Below, in pieces: positions 39,358-48,265 of a DNA stretch of 64,000 nt. The translations under genes were made by a program, and so were the position numbers. Position 1 is the first letter of the stretch. Each line of letters opens with the position of its first letter. The stretch is from Candidatus Barnesiella excrementigallinarum (GTDB lineage Bacteria; Bacteroidota; Bacteroidia; Bacteroidales; Barnesiellaceae). The notes under the pieces were generated by a model, which saw only the letters and a list, made by a program, of their open reading frames with translations, made no database searches and was not told where the DNA came from. The stretch lies in assembly GCA_019114445.1 (NCBI GenBank), contig DXFL01000029.1:54448-118447 (forward strand). The letters run 5' to 3'.

Positions 39358-40035
39358 ATGAAGTTTGTACGGTATATATTGTTTTTTATTGCCATAACCT
39401 CGATTCTCCCGGCATGGGCGCAACGGAGCGATTACCAGCCCGAATTTACGGTAGGGGTAAAAGGTGGAACAACTCTTTCGCGGGTTTCGTTTACTCCCAC
39501 CGTAACCCAATCGTTGCTTTTGGGGTATACGGGCGGGGTTTCGGTTCGTTATATCGAAGAGAAATATTTCGGGTTAATCGCCGAGGTCAATTTTACACAA
39601 TGCGGCTGGAACGAGACTTTCGAAGAAGACCCTTATACTTATAACCATACCCTCAACTACATAACCGTACCTTTTCTTACCCATTTCTTTTTCGGGAATC
39701 GTGTTGTCCGTGGGTTCATCAATGCGGGTCCTCAGGTAGGTTTTCTATTGGGCGACAGCTATGAAAGCAATTTCGATGTAAATAATTTACCCGAATTCAG
39801 TCAAAAAAGCAAGGTGAAAGATATATATACCATGGATATTGCCCATAAGATCGATTATGGTATCATGGCGGGTGCCGGTATAGAGTTCCGAATCAAAAAG
39901 AATCACGGAATCGTGTTGGAAGGACGGTACTATTATGGGCTTGGCGATATATTCAACAACCGTAAGAAAGATGTATTTTCGGCTTCGCACAATCAAATAA
40001 TAACTGTTTCGCTGGGTTATTTATACCATTTTTGA
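39358..40035 (+). CDS. PorT-like outer-membrane beta-barrel protein
   Basis: 225 residues with a signal peptide ending near AWAQR. The rest is an eight-stranded-barrel-like pattern with the start FTVGVKGGTTLS and the C-terminal SLGYLYHF ending in Phe. This fits the PorT / OMP_b-brl_2 group; PorT proper is needed for T9SS, but other members have other roles, so identity as PorT is tentative. It is 6 bp from the LysM gene and 20 kb from no other T9SS core gene seen here. Its stop abuts the stop of convergent holA with no base between. Confidence 0.72.
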   Translation: MKFVRYILFFIAITSILPAWAQRSDYQPEFTVGVKGGTTLSRVSFTPTVTQSLLLGYTGGVSVRYIEEKYFGLIAEVNFTQCGWNETFEEDPYTYNHTLNYITVPFLTHFFFGNRVVRGFINAGPQVGFLLGDSYESNFDVNNLPEFSQKSKVKDIYTMDIAHKIDYGIMAGAGIEFRIKKNHGIVLEGRYYYGLGDIFNNRKKDVFSASHNQIITVSLGYLYHF

Positions 40036-41061
40036 TTAGTGCATGATTTTGAATACCAGTTCTCGAAGCAAATCGCTGTCGTTACTCGATGCCCCCGACC
40101 CTATTCCTTTCGACCGGGCATCGTACAAGCGTATGAGTGCAATAATGTCGATACATTTAAAGGCATTGTAGGTGCGCATTGCAATTGTATAGTCGCGTGC
40201 CTGAAAGGAGCTTCTTAAATTGAGTTCTTTCATAATGCCGCTTTCCGACTTGTCGGGAGAATAATAGCACAACATCAGATTGGCAAAGAAATTGAACAAT
40301 ACATTTATCGTAACGATTAATGGATTGTTCTTGGGATTTTGCTCGAAATACCGGACGATACGGGTTGCTTTGGCTACGTCCTTCGTAACAATAGCATTGA
40401 GTAATTCGTAATTGTTGTAATCTTTACTGATTCCCACATTCCGTTCGACCAGTTCGGGAGTAATGCGCATAGAACCCTCGGGTAGCGAAAGCGACAATTT
40501 ATCGAGTTCCCCACTCAATCGACTTAAATCGGGCCCTATAAAATCGGCCATCATCGAGGTGGCTTTGGGATCTATCGACAAGTTTTTGGCAGCTATATAG
40601 TTGTTGATAAACGCTGGCAATTGGTTTTCGTATAGTTTTTTCGATTCATAAACCACTCCTATCTGTTCGATACCGGTAACGATTTTTTTGTTTTTGAGTG
40701 TGCCGTTTTTATAACAGATAACTAAGATCGTACTCATCAAAGGTTTTTGCAAATAATACAGCAGATTGTCTACACCTTTGATGTTTTGGGCCTCCTTCAC
40801 AACAATCAACTGCCGCTCGGCCATCATGGGAAAGCGTTTAGCCGCATTGACGACTATGGCAAAATCGTCGACGTCGGCGCCATATAAAATGGTTTGATTG
40901 AAATCTCTTTCCCAATCCTGCAAAGCGTATTCTATAATCGCATTACATATCAAGTCGATATAATACGACTCTTCGCCCATAAGTAGGTAAACGGGCTTAA
41001 ATTGTTTGTTGCGGATATCTTGTAAAATAGCAATATGTTGATTGGTGTCTTTCTTGGCCAT
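40036..41061 (-). CDS. holA: DNA polymerase III subunit delta (HolA)
   Basis: Clamp-loader subunit that opens the sliding clamp. 341 residues with the AAA-like N-terminal fold (KPVYLLMGEESYYID), LYGADVDDF, and the Cterminal helical collar. It is annotated by overall pattern: divergent in sequence, as in all delta subunits. The stop codon abuts the PorT-like stop. It is followed upstream by AMP nucleosidase after three bases, so they share a transcript. Confidence 0.88.
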   Translation of the reverse strand: MAKKDTNQHIAILQDIRNKQFKPVYLLMGEESYYIDLICNAIIEYALQDWERDFNQTILYGADVDDFAIVVNAAKRFPMMAERQLIVVKEAQNIKGVDNLLYYLQKPLMSTILVICYKNGTLKNKKIVTGIEQIGVVYESKKLYENQLPAFINNYIAAKNLSIDPKATSMMADFIGPDLSRLSGELDKLSLSLPEGSMRITPELVERNVGISKDYNNYELLNAIVTKDVAKATRIVRYFEQNPKNNPLIVTINVLFNFFANLMLCYYSPDKSESGIMKELNLRSSFQARDYTIAMRTYNAFKCIDIIALIRLYDARSKGIGSGASSNDSDLLRELVFKIMH

Positions 41062-41064
41062 AAT

Positions 41065-41844
41065 TTAATCCTCGTCAAATCGCAGATGTTTCACTGTTGT
41101 TCGTTTACCGATAATAAGTTTTAGAGCTTCTACTCCTATCAGTACGTGTTCTTCCACAAAATCGCGAGTTATTTTTTTGTCGCTCTCTTCGGTTTTTACT
41201 CCGGTTGAAATCATCGGTTGATCCGAGACCAACAATAATGCTCCTACCGGAATTTGGTTGGCAAATCCTACCGAGAACAGAGTGGCTGTCTCCATATCGA
41301 CTGCCATACACCGAATGCGGCGCAAGTAATCTTTGAAACGGTCGTCGAACTCCCAAACCCTTCGGTTGGTCGTATATACAGTCCCTGTCCAATAATCCCG
41401 GTGGTGGTTCCTTACGGCCGTAGAAACCGCACGCTGTAACATAAAGGCGGGCAGAGCCGGAACTTCGGGTGGAAAATAATCATTCGAGGTTCCCTCTCCG
41501 CGGATTGCAGCTATCGGCAATATATAATCGCCCAATTTGTTTACCTTTTTTATTCCGCCACATTTCCCTAAAAACAAAACCGCTTCGGGAGCAACGGCAC
41601 TCAACAAGTCCATGATGGTAGCGGCATTGGCACTACCCATGCCGAAATTGACAATTGTTATCCCCTCGGCCGACGCACTGGGCATATTGCTGTCCTCTCC
41701 CAATATGGGGACATTGAAATGGGCGGCAAATATCTCGACATATTTCGAAAAATTGGTCAGCAGAATATGCTTTGTAAAGTCCTTTACGGCTCGTTGAGTA
41801 TATCGGGGCAACCAATTCTCTACAATCTCTTGTTTTGTTTTCAT
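41065..41844 (-). CDS. amn: AMP nucleosidase
   Basis: Splits AMP to adenine and ribose 5-phosphate; Bacteroidetes carry a shorter form of the PNP/UDP-phosphorylase fold than E. coli. 259 residues from the ATG at 41844; the frame extends to a TTG at 41892 that is not credible. Key motifs: GKCGGIKK and VDMETATLFSVG near the C terminus. It is first in a pair with holA and divergent from the HsdR-N-like gene across 63 bases. Confidence 0.88.
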   Translation of the reverse strand: MKTKQEIVENWLPRYTQRAVKDFTKHILLTNFSKYVEIFAAHFNVPILGEDSNMPSASAEGITIVNFGMGSANAATIMDLLSAVAPEAVLFLGKCGGIKKVNKLGDYILPIAAIRGEGTSNDYFPPEVPALPAFMLQRAVSTAVRNHHRDYWTGTVYTTNRRVWEFDDRFKDYLRRIRCMAVDMETATLFSVGFANQIPVGALLLVSDQPMISTGVKTEESDKKITRDFVEEHVLIGVEALKLIIGKRTTVKHLRFDED

Positions 41845-41851
41845 AAATGCG

Positions 41852-41859
41852 TAATTTTG
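41852..41859 (+). promoter_or_regulatory. Putative -7 for HsdR-N-like gene
   Basis: TAATTTTG, with TTG (41830-41832) 19 bp upstream inside the amn start region. Transcription would begin near 41865. Confidence 0.45.
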
Positions 41860-41907
41860 GAGTAAATTTACAGAAATAATTAGAAAGCGCAAATTTTCAT
41901 ATACGAG

Positions 41908-42357
41908 ATGATCGATTTGAATCTACCCTCATATCCCTATAAACTGAAACAGGCGAAAGATAAAATCCTTATCTTCGATGACTTGCGCAATCGGTATGTC
42001 TCTCTCTCTCCCGAAGAATGGGTACGTCAGCATTTTGTCGCGTATTTGGCTAACGAAAAGGGATTCCCCCGCGGGTTGATGGGGAACGAAATATCGTTGA
42101 CCCTTAACCGGTGTAACCGCCGGTGTGATACCGTTGTATACGACCGCAATGGCAAACCGCTGTGTATTGTCGAGTACAAAGCCCCTCATGTTGAAATTAC
42201 CCAAAAAACTTTCGACCAAATAGCCCGTTACAATATGGTGTTGCAGGTAGATTATCTGTTGGTTTCCAATGGCTTGATACACTATTGCTGCCGAATGGAC
42301 TATCTTCGCAACAGTTATACATTTTTGCCCGATATACCTTGTTATAACGATTTGTGA
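41908..42357 (+). CDS. Orphan PD-(D/E)xK nuclease-domain protein (HsdR N-terminal-like)
   Basis: 149 residues matching the HsdR-N / type I restriction enzyme N-terminal domain group found as an isolated protein in Bacteroidetes. The nuclease signature is Glu61, Asp74 and Glu89-x-Lys91, consistent with a PD-(D/E)xK active site. No specificity or helicase subunit is near. The stop overlaps an in-frame GTG of the following MGMT gene; the likely MGMT ATG begins three bases later. Activity is inferred from residues only. Confidence 0.78.
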   Translation: MIDLNLPSYPYKLKQAKDKILIFDDLRNRYVSLSPEEWVRQHFVAYLANEKGFPRGLMGNEISLTLNRCNRRCDTVVYDRNGKPLCIVEYKAPHVEITQKTFDQIARYNMVLQVDYLLVSNGLIHYCCRMDYLRNSYTFLPDIPCYNDL

Positions 42358-42359
42358 TT

Positions 42360-42686
42360 ATGCCTCGTATTCTCGACAGTTTTTACGAACCGGTTTATTC
42401 TGTTGTCGAGCAAATCCCTTGTGGGAAAGTACTTTCCTACAAATCGGTTGCTATTTTGTCGGGTTATCCCCAATACGCCCGGCAAGTTGGATATGCGTTG
42501 AAGGTCGTCCCTCGGAGTAGAGATATTCCCTGTCATCGGGTGGTCAATAATTACGGCCGCTTGGTACCCCATTGGGCGGAACAAAAAGAGTTATTGCTTC
42601 GTGAAGGTGTAGTTTTTACGGTCAAAGGAAATGTCGATATGAAAAAGTCGGCATGGCTTTATAACGATATGGAAGATATAGAATGA
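42360..42686 (+). CDS. Short MGMT-family DNA alkyltransferase-like protein
   Basis: 108 residues with the active-site motif PCHRV (Cys58) that identifies a catalytically competent methylated-DNA cysteine methyltransferase fold rather than an alkyltransferase-like protein, which has Trp there. It lacks the N-terminal half of full-length Ogt/Ada (about 160 residues). The GTG at 42354 could be an alternative start; the ATG is preferred. Immediately followed by a strong terminator. Co-transcribed with the nuclease-domain gene. Confidence 0.82.
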   Translation: MPRILDSFYEPVYSVVEQIPCGKVLSYKSVAILSGYPQYARQVGYALKVVPRSRDIPCHRVVNNYGRLVPHWAEQKELLLREGVVFTVKGNVDMKKSAWLYNDMEDIE

Positions 42687-42712
42687 AAAAGCCCGCTTAA
42701 TGCGGGCTTTTT
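42686..42712. terminator. Terminator between MGMT and tRNA-Cys
   Basis: AAAAAGCCCGC / GCGGGCTTTTT perfect 11-bp stem with a 5-nt loop. The first A is the last base of the MGMT stop codon. It can serve the + strand gene and the minus-strand tRNA. Confidence 0.88.
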
Positions 42713-42717
42713 GGGTG

Positions 42718-42788
42718 AGGTTCCTAGCAGAATCGAACTGCTGTAAACGGTTTTGCAGACCGGTGCCTAACCACTCGGCCAAGGAACC
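42718..42788 (-). tRNA. tRNA-Cys (GCA)
   Basis: 71-nt cloverleaf on the minus strand: 7-bp acceptor GGTTCCT/AGGAACC, discriminator U as in bacterial tRNA-Cys, T-arm AGCAG-TTCGATT-CTGCT, anticodon loop CTGCAAA with GCA at 42754-42756. A C-U mismatch closes the anticodon stem at its base. The CCA end is not encoded. Confidence 0.95.
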
Positions 42789-42854
42789 TTGTTTCTTTGA
42801 GTGATTGCGTGTGCAAAGGTATATTATATTTTTCTATTTTGCAATATATAAAAT

Positions 42855-43034
42855 TTATTTTTTATCCTCACAACGGTTTATTTTTCTCGATTTACAAGGC
42901 TTATCACAGCCACAACAAGGCGATACAGGCTCGTCTTTTGCTTGTACCATCTTGACAATCTTGTAAATAACATAAAGGACAACAGCAACAAATATGCCCC
43001 CTACAATAAAATTCTGAATCATTGAACTCATCAT
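42855..43034 (-). CDS. FeoB-associated Cys-rich membrane protein
   Basis: 59 residues. One N-terminal membrane helix (about 9-27) is followed by a short basic stretch and a Cys-rich tail with C40, C41, C43, C47 and C55. This is the layout of the small FeoB-associated Cys-rich membrane proteins. Its ATG at 43034 directly abuts the TAA of the HExxH gene. Last gene of the feo operon. Role in iron uptake is inferred from context. Confidence 0.78.
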   Translation of the reverse strand: MMSSMIQNFIVGGIFVAVVLYVIYKIVKMVQAKDEPVSPCCGCDKPCKSRKINRCEDKK

Positions 43035-43667
43035 TTATTTTTCCATAAAATAACTCCATCGATTATCAACGTCGTCGACAGTAACAACACCCCGCTTCTT
43101 ATTTCGGTTCATGTAGGAGAGCATCATCAAATCTCCGCCACAGGAGATGAGATGGAACAGCAGTATCGCAAGCGTGGCAATTCGTGCCCACAACGGCAAT
43201 GGAAATAACAGCAGTAAGAACAGCAATCCCGATAAGATGAGAAAAGGAGCAAGGGCAATGCGCCGAAATGCGTAGTAATCGGCTACAAAGTTATGAGCTG
43301 CCGCATAAAAGGCAAAAGATCGCCAAATGGCTCCAAATCGCACATCGGCAGCCCCTTCGTTCTTATAAGCAAGCCAATGGACAAACTCGTGAATGGGAAT
43401 GATGGCAGCACAGCCCAAAAGCGTAAATATGGCGCATTGTCCTATTTGTTCGAAAAACAGACCTGCCGAAGATGCTTCGTGCCACAACCTGCCGATCAGG
43501 AAACCGACACAGAAAAGCAAAAGCAACAAGAGTGCAATATAAATGATACGGTAAACGGTTTTGGGACGGTTCCGTATCAAAAACAGTTTGATGTCGTTAT
43601 AGGTAAACGAGTCGATTACTTTATATCCGGCCTTTTCGTAAAAGGACAAAAATGTCTCTTTATCCAT
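43035..43667 (-). CDS. DUF3267-type membrane zincin
   Basis: 210 residues with about five hydrophobic segments and an HEFVH motif (His93, Glu94, His97), the HExxH signature of zinc proteases; CGGDL with Asp179 may be the distal ligand. It resembles the DUF3267 group. The gene lies between feoB and the FeoB-associated Cys-rich peptide, three bases after feoB, so it is an embedded member of the feo operon. Substrate unknown; a role in Feo turnover would be speculative. Confidence 0.78.
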   Translation of the reverse strand: MDKETFLSFYEKAGYKVIDSFTYNDIKLFLIRNRPKTVYRIIYIALLLLLLFCVGFLIGRLWHEASSAGLFFEQIGQCAIFTLLGCAAIIPIHEFVHWLAYKNEGAADVRFGAIWRSFAFYAAAHNFVADYYAFRRIALAPFLILSGLLFLLLLFPLPLWARIATLAILLFHLISCGGDLMMLSYMNRNKKRGVVTVDDVDNRWSYFMEK

Positions 43668-43670
43668 AGT

Positions 43671-46085
43671 TTATACAATCAATGATCCTATTTGATAAAC
43701 GATAAACGACACAATCCAAGCTACCCCTGTGTTATATAAAATGGTAAAGGCGCCCCATTTCCAACTGCCCGACTCTTTGACTACGGCAATTACCGAGGCA
43801 ATACAAGGGAAATAGAGCAGTACAAAAACCATAAACGTGAGGGCAATCAACGGTGTAAAGTCGGGAGCGCCCGTCGCCGGATTGGGTTGTGAGATTCGTT
43901 GCGACAGCGAAAGCGTATCGTCTGTGTCGCTTTCGGAGTACAATACACCGAGGGTACTTACCACCAGTTCTTTGGCGGCTGTTCCCGAAAGTAGCGAAGT
44001 AGTTACTTTCCAGTTGAATCCCAAAGGTTCGACCAGTGGGGTTACTGCCTGACCTATTTTCCCTAAATATGAGTTGCTTTGCTGCACCATTTGTTCATGT
44101 GGGGTAAGGTCCCGTTCGTAAGCAACATCGGGACGGGGATAGTAACTTAAAAACCATACGATTACCGAAGCCACCAATATAACGCCTCCCATTTTGCGTA
44201 AATATTGTTCCGCTTTGCTCCACATATGCCGGAAGGTGGCTTTGGCAGTAGGCATACGGTAAGGCGGCAATTCCATAACAAAGGGAGTTTCGTCTACTTT
44301 GAAGAGAAATTTCCGCATTAATTTGGCGGTAAGGACTGCTACGATAATTCCCAACAAATATAGCCCGATGAATACAAGGCTGGCATATTTGGGAAAAAAT
44401 GTTCCCACCAGCAGAATGTAGATAGGTATTCGGGCGCTGCACGAGATGAACGGGTTTATAAGTATGGTAATCAATCGGCTGCTGCGGCTTTCGATGGTCC
44501 GTGTTGCCATAATGGCCGGCACATTGCACCCAAAGCCCATGACAAGCGGTATGAACGATTTGCCGTGTAGTCCTATCTTGTGCATGATCTTATCCATGAT
44601 GAATGCGGCCCGGGCCATATAACCCGAATCTTCCATAAACGAAATGAACAGGTAGAGTATGAGTATATTGGGCAAGAAAACGATAACCCCCCCTACTCCG
44701 CCAAGTACACCGTCGATCAATAGGTCTTTCAGCGGGCCGGCCGGCATATAATTGCCTATAATCCCCGAAATCCAACTGACTGCACTTTCGATCCACTCCA
44801 TAGGATATGCTCCTATGGAGAATGTGGCCTCGAACATCAGCCACATGAGAAAGATGAAAATAGGAAATCCGAATAGTTTATTGGTAACAAACGAGTCGAT
44901 GATACGCGTGGTTTTGGCTTCTTCTTTGTCACCCGGAGTGTAGGTCTCGGCCAATGCTCCCGATATAAAGCCATATTTTTCGTTGGCTATGGCCGACTCT
45001 ATATCTTCATTGAGCGTCGATTCTATCTTTTTCGCCTCGGTGTCGCGCATTTTCATTAATTCAGGATAGGATGCGGCACTTTGTAACATCTTCTTTACTT
45101 CCGAATCGCCTTCCAGAATTTTAATAGCCAAATAACGGGGCGAAAATTCCCGGGTACAGGTAGGATCTTGTTTCAACAGGTTTTTCAGCGGCGTGATTCC
45201 GTTTTCGATCACACTACCCAAATTGACATGGACATGACGCACCGATTCGTGACGCCCCTCATATACATCGATAATGGTATCGAACAATTTATTTACCCCT
45301 TTCCCCGAACGAGATACTGTGGGGACAATGGGAATACCTATCATATCGCCCAAATGTTTGTAGTCGATTTTTCCTCCGCTCTGTTCCAACTCGTCGAACA
45401 TATTCAAGGCGATAACCATGCGGTAGTCCATATCGATAAGCTCGGTTGTCAGGTATAGATTCCGTTCCAAATTAGAGGCAACAACCACGTTGACAACCAC
45501 ATCGGGCGTTTCGTTTTTCAAATACCGGCGAACATACAATTCCTCCGGCGAATAGGCCGAAAGTGAATAGGTTCCCGGCAGATCGTATATATTGAAGTGG
45601 TAGCCGTTATATTCGAAAAATCCTTTTTTGGCATCGACGGTTACTCCACTGTAATTCCCCACGTGTTCATGGGCTCCTGAGGCAACATTGAACAGCGACG
45701 TCTTTCCGCAATTCGGATTTCCCACCAATGCAATGTTGATGGTTTTGCTACTTTTGGAAAGAGCTCTTTGTATGTTGTTGTCGTCGAGATTATTTTTTTC
45801 GATATTTAATTTTGTCTCTACTTCGTCCGTTTTACTTTCGGCAAAAGTCAATTCGGCCTCTTCCGGCGTAATCACTTCGACCAGCGAAGCCTCGCTACGG
45901 CGCAACGAGATTTCGTAGTCCATGATTTTATATTTGATAGGGTCTTTCAAGGGAGCATTCAACTCAACGAGGACCGTTTGTCCTCGGACGAATCCCATTT
46001 CGATGATCCTTTTCCGAAAGGCTCCATGCCCTAAAACCTTCACAACAACGGCTTTATCGCCTGTTTGTAAATCGGATAATCGCAT
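43671..46085 (-). CDS. feoB: Ferrous iron transporter FeoB with fused FeoA domain
   Basis: GTP-driven Fe(II) uptake. 804 residues: FeoA SH3-like domain (1-73), charged linker, G domain with G1 GNPNCGKT (122-128 region), G3 DLPG (168-171) and G4 NMFDE, then membrane domain with Gate motifs and about eight helices. Fusion of FeoA and FeoB is common in Bacteroidetes. First gene of a three-gene operon. No clear Fur box is seen upstream. Confidence 0.94.
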   Translation of the reverse strand: MRLSDLQTGDKAVVVKVLGHGAFRKRIIEMGFVRGQTVLVELNAPLKDPIKYKIMDYEISLRRSEASLVEVITPEEAELTFAESKTDEVETKLNIEKNNLDDNNIQRALSKSSKTINIALVGNPNCGKTSLFNVASGAHEHVGNYSGVTVDAKKGFFEYNGYHFNIYDLPGTYSLSAYSPEELYVRRYLKNETPDVVVNVVVASNLERNLYLTTELIDMDYRMVIALNMFDELEQSGGKIDYKHLGDMIGIPIVPTVSRSGKGVNKLFDTIIDVYEGRHESVRHVHVNLGSVIENGITPLKNLLKQDPTCTREFSPRYLAIKILEGDSEVKKMLQSAASYPELMKMRDTEAKKIESTLNEDIESAIANEKYGFISGALAETYTPGDKEEAKTTRIIDSFVTNKLFGFPIFIFLMWLMFEATFSIGAYPMEWIESAVSWISGIIGNYMPAGPLKDLLIDGVLGGVGGVIVFLPNILILYLFISFMEDSGYMARAAFIMDKIMHKIGLHGKSFIPLVMGFGCNVPAIMATRTIESRSSRLITILINPFISCSARIPIYILLVGTFFPKYASLVFIGLYLLGIIVAVLTAKLMRKFLFKVDETPFVMELPPYRMPTAKATFRHMWSKAEQYLRKMGGVILVASVIVWFLSYYPRPDVAYERDLTPHEQMVQQSNSYLGKIGQAVTPLVEPLGFNWKVTTSLLSGTAAKELVVSTLGVLYSESDTDDTLSLSQRISQPNPATGAPDFTPLIALTFMVFVLLYFPCIASVIAVVKESGSWKWGAFTILYNTGVAWIVSFIVYQIGSLIV

Positions 46086-46205
46086 ATTTATTAGTTTATC
46101 ATAATTTATCGAAATGCAAATTTCGTAAATTGTTCCGACTTTATTACTATTTCTTTCTTATATTATTTATAATCCGTATAAATAATAACATATTTTCACA
46201 TATAA

Positions 46206-46251
46206 ACAAACCGGGGTGGGACAAAAGTATAATTGTTCCACCCCGGTTTGT
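46206..46251 (-). terminator. Terminator after purF
   Basis: ACAAACCGGGGTGGGACAA / TTGTTCCACCCCGGTTTGT, 19-bp stem with one G-T pair and an 8-nt loop, 19 bases after the purF stop on the minus strand and followed by T-rich DNA. Confidence 0.88.
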
Positions 46252-46269
46252 CGGATACAAATATCGGTT

Positions 46270-48159
46270 TTATGACTGTCGTTTGTTATCGACACCTTCC
46301 ATAAAGTTTATAAAGGCATTATTGACTAAACGATTGCCTCCGGGAGTAGGATAATTCCCCGAAAAATACCAGTCACCCGGGTGGTTAGGTATGGCTTGGT
46401 GCAAGCCTTCCAGTGTTTGATAAATAATTTCCACCTGTGCCGTAATCTCTTCGGCAGTTAGCATTTGGGCAATCTTTTTCGATACCTCGTCTTGTGTAAA
46501 AGGAGCATAAATATCTTTCACATAATTGACAATCTGTTCTTTGGGTAGATTTTGCTGAGCTTTCGACTTGCGATACACCTCGTCGATAACCGACTGCATA
46601 CCTCTGTCTTTCAATAGCTCCATTGCCGCTTTGAAGGCAATAAATTCGCCCATACGCGACATATCTATTCCATAGCAGTCGGGGAACCTGACTTGGGGCG
46701 ACGACGATACGATAATGATTTTCTTGGGGTGCAGCCGATCCAGTATTTTAATAATACTTTGTTTCAGGGTCGTCCCTCGCACGATACTGTCGTCGATGAT
46801 TACCAGATTGTCGATTCCCGGTTTTACCGTCCCATAGGTAATGTCGTAAACGTGTGCCGCCAAATCGTCGCGGGTATCGCCCTCGGCAATAAAGGTACGC
46901 AACTTTATGTCCTTGATTGCCACCTTCTCGGATCGGACTTTGAGGGAGAGGATATGCCGTAACTCTTCTTCGCTCATGGATTTAGCGCTGCGCAACCGAA
47001 TAAATTTCTGTTCGCTCAGATAGTTGTCGAGCCCTTCGAGCATCCCGTAAAAAGCCACTTCGGCCGTATTGGGGATAAACGAGAATACCGTATGTTCGAG
47101 GTCGTAGTCGACACTTTTGAGAATTTGAGGTGCCAAGTGGCGGCCTAATTCTTTTCGTTCTTTGTAGATGTCCACATCGCTGCCCCGTGAGAAATAGATA
47201 CGTTCGAAAGAACAGGCACTGTAATTGCGAGGTTCTAATATTTGCTCTATGTGCATACGTCCGGCTCGATTTACCACTAAACATTCACCCGGTTTCAGCT
47301 CTCTCACCTGCTCGACCGATAAGTTCATGGTAGTTTGTATGACCGGACGTTCCGAAGCGACAACCACAATTTCGTCGTCGGCATAATAGAAAGCCGGACG
47401 AATGCCACGGGGATCTCGAAACGAGAACATATCGCCGCTGCCGGTCATTCCGCAAATAACATAACCTCCGTCCCATATTTGCGACGGACCTTTGAGAATA
47501 TCGGCAATGTTCAAGTTGTTTTCTATGGCCTCGGTTATTGCAATTCCGGCCAATCCCTCTTGTTTATAGCGGTCGTAAAGCTTTTGATTTTCCATATCGA
47601 GCTTATGCCCCACTTGTTCCAACAGTACGAATGTGTCGGCGTAACTGCGGGGGTGTTGCCCCTGAGCGACGATACTGTTGAAAATTTCGTCGACATTGGT
47701 CATGTTGAAATTTCCGCATAACAGCAGATTCCTCGATCGCCAGTTCCCTCTTCGCAGAAACGGATGTACATACGACAAACCCGAACGGCCGGTTGTGCTG
47801 TATCGCAAATGACCCATATAAACCTCGCCGGCAAAAGGCAAGTGCAATGCGGCCCATTCGGCGTCGGCGGGATCGTGTGGTGTCTCTCTGATTTGTCTCT
47901 TTACATTCGCAAAGATTTCCTGTATGGCACCTGCTCCCATAGCCCGTTCCCGGTAAATAAACTCTTCGGCCGGACGGGCGTGCAGTTTCACACAAGCAAG
48001 ACCGGCACCTTCCTGTCCGCGGTTATGTTGCTTTTCCATCAAAAGATACAGCTTGTTCAAGCCATAGAAGTATGAGCCATATTTTTTTTGATAATATGAG
48101 AGCGGTTTCAACAATCGCACCATTGCAATACCGCACTCGTGTTTGATGGTCTCTGTCAT
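46270..48159 (-). CDS. purF: Amidophosphoribosyltransferase (PurF)
   Basis: Makes phosphoribosylamine from PRPP and glutamine, the first committed step of purine synthesis. 629 residues, longer than E. coli PurF (about 505), as in other Bacteroidetes. N-terminal glutamine amidotransferase with CGIA catalytic cysteine (Cys9) and NRGQEGAG, middle PRTase domain with PRPP motif VIIDDSIVRGTT. Stands alone; strong terminators flank it. Confidence 0.93.
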   Translation of the reverse strand: MTETIKHECGIAMVRLLKPLSYYQKKYGSYFYGLNKLYLLMEKQHNRGQEGAGLACVKLHARPAEEFIYRERAMGAGAIQEIFANVKRQIRETPHDPADAEWAALHLPFAGEVYMGHLRYSTTGRSGLSYVHPFLRRGNWRSRNLLLCGNFNMTNVDEIFNSIVAQGQHPRSYADTFVLLEQVGHKLDMENQKLYDRYKQEGLAGIAITEAIENNLNIADILKGPSQIWDGGYVICGMTGSGDMFSFRDPRGIRPAFYYADDEIVVVASERPVIQTTMNLSVEQVRELKPGECLVVNRAGRMHIEQILEPRNYSACSFERIYFSRGSDVDIYKERKELGRHLAPQILKSVDYDLEHTVFSFIPNTAEVAFYGMLEGLDNYLSEQKFIRLRSAKSMSEEELRHILSLKVRSEKVAIKDIKLRTFIAEGDTRDDLAAHVYDITYGTVKPGIDNLVIIDDSIVRGTTLKQSIIKILDRLHPKKIIIVSSSPQVRFPDCYGIDMSRMGEFIAFKAAMELLKDRGMQSVIDEVYRKSKAQQNLPKEQIVNYVKDIYAPFTQDEVSKKIAQMLTAEEITAQVEIIYQTLEGLHQAIPNHPGDWYFSGNYPTPGGNRLVNNAFINFMEGVDNKRQS

Positions 48160-48187
48160 AATAGATAGACTTATATAATCGTCAAAT

Positions 48188-48234
48188 AAAAACGAGCCAT
48201 AACCGATGTTTGTTTGTCGTTATAGCTCGTTTTT
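48188..48234 (-). terminator. Terminator after glnN
   Basis: AAAACGAGCCATAAC / GTTATAGCTCGTTTT, 15-bp stem with one G-T pair, downstream of glnN on the minus strand with T-rich flank. Confidence 0.85.
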
Positions 48235-48265
48235 TATTCATTATCAATAGCTTTATTTGAAAATA

